Shown: in pieces, positions 43,082-50,006 of the stretch
Layout of the letters: each line of letters opens with the position of its first letter
How positions within the stretch are numbered: the first letter of the stretch is position 1
Assembly (NCBI GenBank): GCA_946413525.1
Contig: CAMKKZ010000005.1
Coordinates: 104,367 to 168,366 of the forward strand
Length of the DNA: 64,000 bases
DNA from: an uncultured Oribacterium sp.
Lineage (GTDB): Bacteria > Bacillota > Clostridia > Lachnospirales > Lachnospiraceae
Reading direction: 5' to 3'
Translations under genes and position numbers: made by a program
The notes under the pieces: model-generated
What the model was told of the DNA's origin: nothing
Seen by the model: the letters and a program-made list of their open reading frames with translations, nothing else
Database searches by the model: none

Positions 43082-44809
43082 ATGAGAAAGCAGATGAAAA
43101 TCGTTGCAGCTCTGTCTGCGACAGCTTTACTCGCACTTGGTGCTTCCGCAGTAGCGATGGCAGCGGGCTGGAGCAATGAGAGCGGTGAGTGGCAGTATCT
43201 TGATAACGAGGGTGCAGCTGTCTCAGACGTATGGAGAAAGTCTGGAGATTACTGGTTCTATCTTGGCGCAGACGGCAACATGGTAAAGGATGAGCTTATT
43301 TCCTATAAGAACAACTACTACTATGTAAATCAGGACGGCGCAATGGTTACCAATCAGTGGGTTGCTATTGACACGGATGGTTATGACAGCAACTCTGATG
43401 ATGGTGAGGCAGAGTACAGGTGGTTCTACTTCTCCTCCGATGGTAAGGCATACAAGAACGGCGACTCCAACCTGACGAAGTCCGACCTCAAGACCATCAA
43501 CGGCAAGAAGTACGCTTTCGATCAGGACGGCGCAATGCTGTATGGCTGGGTCAGCGATGGTCTGAGCATTGATTCTCTTGATGACGATGCATGGACGAAC
43601 GATGATTTCTATTTTGGCGGCTGGAATGATGGTGCTGCGGCACAGGGCTGGGTACAGCTTTCGGTTATCGACAGCGATGGCGATGATCAGGACTACTGGT
43701 TCTACTTCAGCGATGGCAAGAAGGAGAAGAACAAGAAGAAGACCATCAACGGTGCTCTGTATTATTTTGCAGAGGATGGCCATATGCTGGATGAGTGGGC
43801 AAATGCTTCATCGAAGAGCGACATTGATGCAAATACTTCCGCAAACAATGCTGTATATCTGAATGGTGATGGAAGTGTCCGTAAGAATCAGTGGATTTAT
43901 ACAGTGCCGGATGAAGATCTTTGCGAGGCCTATAACATCGATGACTATGACAATGATGATTCCCGCTGGTTCTTCACAAGGGCAGATGGTAAGCTCTTCA
44001 CGAATGATATCAAGACCATTAAAGGCAAGAAGTACATCTTTGACGTAGCAGGACGTATGAGGCACGGACTTGTTGTTTCCTACAATCATAGTTATGCGAA
44101 TAAGCTTGGCCTTGACGATGTAACTGCTGATGACTACAAGGCTAACTATAGTGAAGGCAAATTAAAGCTCAAAGTTGACGACAAGGTTCTTACGAATCAT
44201 GGTTATGCTAGCGTTGGTGAGGAACTTGCTGCAAACGAAATCCCTGGAATCGATAACATAATTGTCGAGTGGTACTCCAATGATGAGCGTAACGATGGAT
44301 CTAGGAAGACTGGTTATGTCAATGTCGAGTTCAGTGATGACACTTATCAGATGTACTTTGATAAGAACGGCAAGGCGGTTCATGGGTATAACACTACGAT
44401 TAAGAAGTTTGTCTATGCTGGAATTGTTCTGAAGGCTGATAACGATACATCAAACTATGCAGCTGTCAAAACTGTTGAGACAAGTGGTGCGGCAAATGGG
44501 TCAATGACTATTCGGGATTCCAGTCTTCTTTATGCGGAAGATGGTGATAGCCTGGAGATGATGGATGCTTACCTTGTAAACAATCAGGGTACGATTCAGA
44601 AGAGCAAGTCCAACCTCAAAGACAACAATGATATGTATTATGTGACTGACAGGGATGGACGTATCGTTGCGATTGCTACTGACAAGCTTTACACCAGCAA
44701 GGGCAGCGATAAAGATGCACGTACCTTTGCATTCAAGTACAACGGCAAAGATTACTATGTAGAAGGCAATCCGAGTGATATTGTGACCGTTTCTGACAGG
44801 GTGGAATAA
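43082..44809 (+). CDS. secreted protein made of cell-wall-binding repeats
   Basis: Exported protein of 575 residues. A clear signal peptide (MRKQMKIVAALSATALLALG, cleavage near AMA-AGW) precedes a chain of about 12-15 choline-binding-type repeats, such as WFYLGADGNMVKDE, YYYVNQDGAMVTNQW and RWFFTRADGKLFTNDIKTIKGKKY. Inserts rich in Asp separate many repeats. The last 170 residues are less regular. No catalytic domain is visible, so a structural wall or surface-layer-like role is possible. Strong promoter, good ribosome site, terminator and a codon choice favouring AAG and GAC suggest high expression. Its repeats resemble those at 14823 and 56390. Confidence 0.88.
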   Translation: MRKQMKIVAALSATALLALGASAVAMAAGWSNESGEWQYLDNEGAAVSDVWRKSGDYWFYLGADGNMVKDELISYKNNYYYVNQDGAMVTNQWVAIDTDGYDSNSDDGEAEYRWFYFSSDGKAYKNGDSNLTKSDLKTINGKKYAFDQDGAMLYGWVSDGLSIDSLDDDAWTNDDFYFGGWNDGAAAQGWVQLSVIDSDGDDQDYWFYFSDGKKEKNKKKTINGALYYFAEDGHMLDEWANASSKSDIDANTSANNAVYLNGDGSVRKNQWIYTVPDEDLCEAYNIDDYDNDDSRWFFTRADGKLFTNDIKTIKGKKYIFDVAGRMRHGLVVSYNHSYANKLGLDDVTADDYKANYSEGKLKLKVDDKVLTNHGYASVGEELAANEIPGIDNIIVEWYSNDERNDGSRKTGYVNVEFSDDTYQMYFDKNGKAVHGYNTTIKKFVYAGIVLKADNDTSNYAAVKTVETSGAANGSMTIRDSSLLYAEDGDSLEMMDAYLVNNQGTIQKSKSNLKDNNDMYYVTDRDGRIVAIATDKLYTSKGSDKDARTFAFKYNGKDYYVEGNPSDIVTVSDRVE

Positions 44810-44872
44810 TAGTTGGTCATTTTACAAAGGTTGTTATGCAATCAGAATGAATAAAGTGTACTAATTAAAACG

Positions 44873-44913
44873 AAGGAGGGATTCCGTTATTAACGGTTTC
44901 CCTCCTTTGGTTT
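44873..44913 (+). terminator. terminator after the cell-wall repeat protein gene
   Basis: AAGGAGGGATTCCGTT pairs with AACGGTTTCCCTCCTT with a short loop, followed by TGGTTT. It ends 12 nt before the lipoprotein start. Confidence 0.8.
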
Positions 44914-44924
44914 AGGGAAATTAT

Positions 44925-45428
44925 ATGCAGAAAATAATAATTATTAACCTTGTTCTGTTTCTCTCCGTGCTGTTCGGGGCTTGTAGTCCGCGCTACGTTT
45001 CCCCCATGGAAGTGCCATCCATGGACAATCTGGAAGATGATTACCCCCAGGTGATCAATTTTACCATGCTTTACAATGATATCGTGGATGAGTATGCGGA
45101 TGAAAATCTATATCCCTATGTAAAAAATATGGATATTACGGGTAGCACGAAGAAGCTTCGCATCAACATTACAGTGGATGTGGCAGAGGGGACGAACGAT
45201 GCTGCGGTGCAGGTATTTATGTCGGACCTCTTGCGAAAGATATCCTTTTATACATCTCAGCAGGACGGGCGGTTTACCAGGGAAACGGATGAATCCTTTG
45301 GCAGCTTCTTTGACATGTATCAGCTTCGCTATACGATTACGAGAGGGGATGAAACGGTAGAAAAGAAAACTATCAAGGCCGGTGGGGTGATTCCCTTTGA
45401 TCCGGGCTTATATCTTGGTGAGATGTAG
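44925..45428 (+). CDS. small lipoprotein of unknown function
   Basis: Predicted lipoprotein of 167 residues. The signal peptide ends in the lipobox LFGAC with Cys20 as lipidation site. The mature part is acidic with alternating hydrophobic strands (TKKLRINITVDV, RYTITRGDETVEKK). I do not recognise the family. A truncated inverted copy with about 85 percent identical residues lies at 47626-48058. Start ATG 44925 behind AGGGAAA. It follows the cell-wall repeat gene after a terminator, so it may be expressed by readthrough. Confidence 0.8.
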   Translation: MQKIIIINLVLFLSVLFGACSPRYVSPMEVPSMDNLEDDYPQVINFTMLYNDIVDEYADENLYPYVKNMDITGSTKKLRINITVDVAEGTNDAAVQVFMSDLLRKISFYTSQQDGRFTRETDESFGSFFDMYQLRYTITRGDETVEKKTIKAGGVIPFDPGLYLGEM

Positions 45429-45439
45429 CAATGAGACAT

Positions 45440-45490
45440 AGAAAATGGTAACTGATCGTAACTACCGGCCAGTTACCATTTTCTATTGTG
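45440..45490 (+). terminator. hairpin after the lipoprotein gene
   Basis: Perfect 15-bp stem AGAAAATGGTAACTG / CAGTTACCATTTTCT (45440-45454, 45470-45484); the T-run is weak (ATTGTG), so it may act as a bidirectional terminator with the convergent AAA gene. Confidence 0.6.
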
Positions 45491-45622
45491 GAGTGGAGCC
45501 GTGAAGCGGCCGGGTAAAGGATGCGGCCCTGTGGCTTCCAAATATTTGCGGACGAGTAGTGAATGTAAGAAACGTATTTGATTATTGGAAAAAGCTATTT
45601 TGCATTATTGATTTCATTCTGT

Positions 45623-47209
45623 TCAAGGGACATACTTCATTATTTTGCAGAAATGCTTTTTTTCCTTATCGTCATGGTTGTAGCTTATTCCTACCAGAAG
45701 GATATTATCCGTAAGGCCCCGAATCGAATCAGGATAATGCCTGTTTTTAATTTGATTAATGGCGCATTCAGGCGAGTCCATCCATTTTGGCTCAACAACA
45801 AGAGCCGGAAGATTCGATCCTTTTTTGGGGAGAAAAACAATATCGGCATAGCCGATTCCACCGGGAAGTTCTTCTATTTTTGCATATTCGTCCCTGTAAG
45901 AAAAATATGCAAGTCGGATGACGCTGCGGAGGGATTGCTCATTGTTGTAAAACAGGGGGGTGAATTCCTCCCTGTGCACTTTTTCTATCTGCAGTGCAAC
46001 AGCTTCCTCGCGCATTTCAACAGTGTCCCGAATCAGCCGATCACTTTCCTGGACACGCAGCAAAGTATCAGAGTGATTGATTTTTCGAACAGTATCGGTA
46101 AACTCAATCCGTATCTCGTCATTAGGTATGCGGACGCTTTCATAATCTGCATTATAGGTTAAGTAGCCAAAATGGATCAGCAAGGTCAGCACGTCGTCCC
46201 TTGAGTGAAATGAGCATAGATCATTTTGAAAGGGACGTACGTTGACGGGAACGTCCACACCGCCCAGCAAAGATGGCAGGGCATCGGGAAGACCGTCAAA
46301 TCCCATATTGACATACTGAAGAAGGCTGTCGGCAGAAGAGGAAGCCTGCCAGTATGACTGAAATTCGCGGCGTTCGATTGCCTCCATGACGGAATTCGGA
46401 TTATATACAGAAGGCGAGTCAGAACCTTGAACAGTGTACCCGTCATACCATTGCCGCATCCTGTCAAAGGACATTGTATTTTCCTCGCACAGGCTCTTCA
46501 CCTCATCTTCTGTGAACCCAACGAAGGGGGAGAAAGCGCCCGGTGAGAGCATTGTATATTCCCTGAAATCAGAAATGGTGGATTGTGAGCCATCTTTTTT
46601 GATCGGAAGGATTCCCGTCATAAACGCTCCTGCAAATATCCTGTCTGTCAGGCTGCTGCTTTTAAAGAGCAGCCTGAGAAATTCAAGATATTTCTTTTGA
46701 GATGCAGCGGTACTGTCGTTGTCCCGTATCGGAGCATCCCATTCATCAATGATAGCAATAAATTTGCAGCCGGCATCTTTTGTTGAGAAATCCAGAGCCT
46801 CTGAAAGGGAAGTCGCATCTAAGGCAGACGGGAACATTTCCCTAAGTTCCCTTAACAAGCATTCTGCCGTAAAAGAAGGCAAATTGCTTATTTCACCACA
46901 AAGGGAAAGCTGCATGGCCATATCCAGATAAATGATATTATATTTGTTCAAGTAATCCATCCAATGTTCAGTTTTTGAAATATCCAGATCCTGAAAAAGT
47001 TCAAATGAACTGCAGCCTTTGTCATAATATGCGCAAAGCATCTGCGCAGCCATGGACTTGCCGAAACGTCTGGGTCGGCTGACACAGCTCAATTTTCGCT
47101 TTGTATCAAGAGAACGGTTAATCAGTGAAATCATTCCGCTCTTATCGACATATTTCCCATTTTGCGCAGTTCTAAAGCCCTCATTCCCGGGGTTCAGATA
47201 AATTCCCAT
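45623..47209 (-). CDS. AAA ATPase with C-terminal PD-(D/E)XK nuclease domain (DUF1703 type)
   Basis: Protein of 528 residues of the AAA-ATPase_like/DUF1703 family common in gut Clostridia and Bacteroides. The ATPase part has the modified Walker A SRPRRFGKSM (about 44-53) and IIDEWDAPIRD. The C-terminal nuclease-like part has GYADIVFLP followed by ALVVEPKW, matching D-x(n)-ExK with Pro instead of the usual Leu between Glu and Lys. Biological role is not established. The ATG at 47209 has AGGGAA upstream on its strand. It sits between inverted lipoprotein copies. Confidence 0.88.
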   Translation of the reverse strand: MGIYLNPGNEGFRTAQNGKYVDKSGMISLINRSLDTKRKLSCVSRPRRFGKSMAAQMLCAYYDKGCSSFELFQDLDISKTEHWMDYLNKYNIIYLDMAMQLSLCGEISNLPSFTAECLLRELREMFPSALDATSLSEALDFSTKDAGCKFIAIIDEWDAPIRDNDSTAASQKKYLEFLRLLFKSSSLTDRIFAGAFMTGILPIKKDGSQSTISDFREYTMLSPGAFSPFVGFTEDEVKSLCEENTMSFDRMRQWYDGYTVQGSDSPSVYNPNSVMEAIERREFQSYWQASSSADSLLQYVNMGFDGLPDALPSLLGGVDVPVNVRPFQNDLCSFHSRDDVLTLLIHFGYLTYNADYESVRIPNDEIRIEFTDTVRKINHSDTLLRVQESDRLIRDTVEMREEAVALQIEKVHREEFTPLFYNNEQSLRSVIRLAYFSYRDEYAKIEELPGGIGYADIVFLPKKGSNLPALVVEPKWMDSPECAINQIKNRHYPDSIRGLTDNILLVGISYNHDDKEKKHFCKIMKYVP

Positions 47210-47288
47210 AAGTATTCCCTGTTAAAATGCTTGAATATGCATCCATTGTTTTACATAAACCTGTACATTAATTGCAAATCCTCGGTCT

Positions 47289-47461
47289 GCATGCTTTCTG
47301 GAATTCGTTATAGCTCCCTGCCGCTTTGTCGAATCAGTGTATTACCATGTTTTCAAAGCACCCCAAAGACGACATGCTCATCAATTTTTGTCTATGTAGA
47401 AACATCTATTCCTTCGAAGCTTTGAAAAAACCTGTTCACCGATTGCCAGGATCTTTGACAT
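47289..47461 (-). pseudogene. 5' remnant of a second DUF1703-type AAA ATPase gene
   Basis: From ATG 47461 on the minus strand the frame reads MSKILAIGEQVFSKLRR, then NRCFYIDKN and a stop. This is the start typical of these ATPases (IGEQDF...FYVDKT). A further trace resembling TLITRP can be seen out of frame below 47340. The rest of the gene is gone. The remainder of 47210-47625 shows nothing else. Confidence 0.6.
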
Positions 47462-47625
47462 GAAATCACCCTGTTTTGCCTTGCTATTCAACAAAATCTT
47501 TCACATCAACTTTAACCGATTTTTTATTTCATCGCAAGAGAAAGCTTTTCGAAGAAGTGGTTTGCTCATTCTGTTCATTTCAGGCCAGGAAATCTGTTGA
47601 ATTGGGGGCAAAATTGAGTCATGAA

Positions 47626-48058
47626 TCATTCAAGATACAGGCCAGGGTCAAAGGGAATCTCGCCCCCGGGTTTTATGGTTTTCTTTTCGACTGTTTCCTC
47701 TCCCCTCGTAATCGTATAACGAAGCTGGTACATGTCAAAGAAGCTTCCGAAGGATTCATCGGTTTCCCTGGTGAATCGACCGTCCTGCTGAGCTGTGAAA
47801 GTGGAAATTTTGCGTAGGAGATCCGACATGAACACCTGCACGGCTATATCATTCGTCCCCTCAACTACTTCTATGTCAATATTGATCCGAAGCTTCTTCG
47901 TGCTTCCGGTAATGTCCATATTGGCAACATAGGGATAGAGATTTTCATCGGCGTATTCTTCAACAATGTCGTTATAGAGCATAACGAAATCAATAACTTG
48001 TGGATAATCCTCGGCCAAAGTTTCCATATTTGGAGTTTCTACAGGTGAAACATAGGAG
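47626..48058 (-). pseudogene. truncated inverted copy of the 44925 lipoprotein
   Basis: About 143 codons match the mature part of the 44925 product from SYVSPVETPNMETLAEDYPQ to GEIPFDPGLYLE. The match stops at 48058, so the signal peptide and lipobox are missing; further upstream in the same frame the sequence is antisense to an integrase fragment. Exported function is therefore lost. Confidence 0.8.
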
Positions 48059-48061
48059 GGC

Positions 48062-48422
48062 TTGCTTGATGAGTATTTTGACCGTTGGATTAATTCCAGG
48101 AGATTGACCGTAAAGGAAGCAACGATATTGGAAAACCGCATTAAGTTCAAGGGAATTTCCCGCGCGATTACAAAGCAGGAGATCCGCTTTGGGGAAATGA
48201 GATTGTCAGAAATCAAAATGGAGGACGTACGGTGGCTGCAGGCATCTTTGGCGAAGAGACTGGCCACGGCAACGGTGAACAGATCGATATCTTTGCTTGC
48301 TTAGATTTGCGAATCTGCCGTAAGGGAAATTGGGACATGCAGATATAGGGATAACCATGAACCTGTATGCCCATGTGATGGAAGAAACAAAAGTCCGGGA
48401 GATGGGAGCTATTACATTCTGA
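48062..48422 (+). pseudogene. tyrosine-family integrase, internally deleted
   Basis: The first 80 codons (LDEYFDRWINSRRLTVKEAT, then ATATVNRSISLL) are the core-binding domain of a Tn916/ICE-type integrase. After a stop at 48302-48304 a second frame gives LGHADIGITMNLYAHVMEET to a TGA at 48420-48422, the C-terminal end of the same enzyme including the HxxR/Tyr region edge. The catalytic middle is deleted, so it is inactive. Confidence 0.8.
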
Positions 48423-48473
48423 AGAGGGGAGCATGCGCTACTTGACGTTGTTAGTACAAAGAGAGAGGGCAGT

Positions 48474-48830
48474 CTATAGGAATTTGTCAATGGCGGAATT
48501 CAGTTCCTTGATGGCCTCCATGTCACCGCATTCAACGGCATCTACCAGACAGTGTTCAATGTGATCCTTTAGAATGAGCTTGCCGGTATTGTTGATGGCG
48601 GATTTGACAGCGGAAAGCTGTATCAGAATGTCGCTGCAGTCCACACCCTGTTCAACCATTTTCCGAACTTTTTCCAAATGGCCGATGGCACGGGAAAGCC
48701 GGTTCAGGACGGCTTTTGTGTTTTGATGCGTGTGAGCGTGATTATGCTTATGATCAGGGGAATCTGTCGGCAAAGCAGGGGCATTTTCCCCGGAAAGACG
48801 GGATGGCATATTTGCGTCATTATATTTCAT
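48474..48830 (-). CDS. csoR: CsoR-type copper-sensing repressor
   Basis: Helical DUF156 repressor of 118 residues that should release DNA on binding Cu(I). The ligand set Cys65, His90, Cys94 has the exact spacing (25 and 4) of CsoR C-H-C, in VDCSDILIQLSAVKSA and KDHIEHC. A His-rich N-terminal stretch, DHKHNHAHTH (27-35), is an extra possible metal site. I choose ATG 48830 because AGAGGGA precedes it; a longer frame to 48896 reads into a repeat. No copper ATPase or chaperone gene lies in the window, so its targets are elsewhere. Confidence 0.85.
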   Translation of the reverse strand: MKYNDANMPSRLSGENAPALPTDSPDHKHNHAHTHQNTKAVLNRLSRAIGHLEKVRKMVEQGVDCSDILIQLSAVKSAINNTGKLILKDHIEHCLVDAVECGDMEAIKELNSAIDKFL

Positions 48831-48861
48831 ATGAGTTCCCTCTTTGATTGACAGGGCTGAT

Positions 48862-48997
48862 GATATGAAGGGCAAGCCTGTCATGCTTGCGGTCATGGGA
48901 CCTCGTCCTACGAAAGATCATGAAAGATCCTTTCGTATTTCATATGTGCCGCGGGCGCGATATAAATGGGAATCTATGCTTACGGCATCAAGTTGAA
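48862..48997. repeat. dispersed hairpin repeat (ATGAAAAGCAAGC family)
   Basis: Contains TATGAAGGGCAAGCCTGTCAT, ATACGAAAGGATC-type stems, and CATATGTGCCGCGGGCGCG followed by AAATGGGAATCTATGCTTAC and GGCATCAAGTTGAA. The order matches 61601-61708 (CATTTGTGCCGCTGGCGCG, AAATGGGACTCAACGCCTGC, GGCATTAAGTCAAA). Confidence 0.65.
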
Positions 48998-49235
48998 TTA
49001 TGATTATAAACCATAAGCAACGATATTATAAGCCCCACGGGGGGATAGGAACTGCATTTTGGCTGACTTTTTTTCAAGGCGGCACTTTTTCAGGCAACGT
49101 AGGAGATGGACTTGCTGTATAGAATGCGATGCTGCATCTATTTCCCGGCAATTAACAAGGCTCAAAAATCTAATATAGAAGGGCGGTTTTGGATAAATAA
49201 AGTACAATACAGAAGGCAAAAAGGATTTGTGTTTT

Positions 49236-49263
49236 TTGAAAACTCTGTTATACTGTATATAGT
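49236..49263 (+). promoter_or_regulatory. candidate promoter of the ferredoxin gene
   Basis: TTGAAA (49236-49241), 16-bp spacer, TATAGT (49258-49263), giving a leader of about 265 nt. A nearer TATACT at 49249 lacks a -35 box. Confidence 0.6.
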
Positions 49264-49269
49264 TTCACC

Positions 49270-49530
49270 GGTTCCGGGGAGGAGTGCGGGGAGGGCTTAC
49301 CGTGTTCGGACTCGCGGATGAGTCCGGTTGATTATTTTTTTCAACAACGGTTCTATGTCCCTGTATCGGAAGTGTCCGGTCTCGCATAGATATATCCCGG
49401 GAACACGTTCCGGCCGGTGTTGCTGTATGCAATACAGAAATCCGGCTTCTTTTTCATGTAAAAAGAAGTTAGCGGACGCTTACCATTCTTGTTTGGTAAA
49501 AGGATTCTCTATTATTTATTAAGGAGGAAG
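49270..49530 (+). promoter_or_regulatory. long structured 5' leader of the ferredoxin gene
   Basis: Several stable dyads in series: CGGACTC/GAGTCCG followed by a T-run (about 49306-49340), GGGAA/TTCC within CCGG...CCGG (49379-49420), CTGTAT/ATACAG (about 49424-49438), CTTCTTTTT/AAAAAGAAG (49448-49470), and TTACCA/TGGTAA (about 49479-49499) just before the ribosome site. The first could terminate transcription. No known riboswitch class is recognised. Confidence 0.45.
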
Positions 49531-49534
49531 TAAA

Positions 49535-49702
49535 ATGGCACATGTAATTAGTGATGAGTGCATTAGCTGCGGTGCATGCGCATCTACCTGCCCGGTAGAG
49601 GCAATTTCTGAAGGCGAAGGCAAGTACGTGGTTGATCCTGACAAGTGCATTGATTGCGGCGCATGCGAGGATGCATGTCCGACAGGCGCAATTTCCGCAT
49701 AA
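49535..49702 (+). CDS. 2[4Fe-4S] ferredoxin
   Basis: Clostridial-type electron carrier of 55 residues, serving for example pyruvate:ferredoxin oxidoreductase and hydrogenase. Two CxxCxxCxxxC-P clusters are intact: Cys9, 12, 15, 19 (CISCGACASTCP) and Cys38, 41, 44, 48 (CIDCGACEDACP). ATG 49535 follows AAGGAGGAAG. The codon choice and strong ribosome site suggest high expression; the unusually long leader suggests regulation. Confidence 0.96.
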   Translation: MAHVISDECISCGACASTCPVEAISEGEGKYVVDPDKCIDCGACEDACPTGAISA

Positions 49703-49807
49703 TCAGGTCAAGTGAAGGCTTTATCGTTTGATACGCATAGCTGTGGCATTGTGGTATATTATGCGCTGAAGCATTCCAAAATAATTTTGCCTCGAGGCGA
49801 TCTCGAT

Positions 49808-49905
49808 TCGAAGTGATCTTGGTCTGACGTGAATTGAAGAGACCCTGAGTCGAAGTGGTCTTGATCCGAAGTGAATTAGAGAGAACCTGAGTCGAAGTGA
49901 TCCGA
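49808..49905 (+). repeat. 42-bp tandem repeat downstream of the ferredoxin gene
   Basis: Units 49808-49849 and 49850-49891 plus a partial third, each TCGAAGTGRTCTTGRTCYGA then GTGAATTRRAGAGA and CCTGAG. Non-coding on both strands as far as can be seen. Confidence 0.85.
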
Positions 49906-49908
49906 TGT

Positions 49909-49961
49909 AAAAGCAGACAGGAAATTTCTTTCGCGAGAAATTTTCCTGTCTGCTTTTTGCT
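49909..49961. terminator. strong terminator between ferredoxin and tex
   Basis: AAGCAGACAGGAAA pairs with TTTCCTGTCTGCTT, with further pairing TTTCT/AGAAA inside, followed by TTTTT; A-rich on the other side, so it can serve both converging genes. Confidence 0.85.
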
Positions 49962-50006
49962 ATATTGTGCGCCGCATATAGCTGATCCGGAGGGTGTTTG
50001 TGATAT

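Noticed and set aside
45578..46162. 194-codon plus-strand frame opposite the AAA ATPase gene
   Set aside because: Antisense to a protein with clear motifs; no ribosome site.
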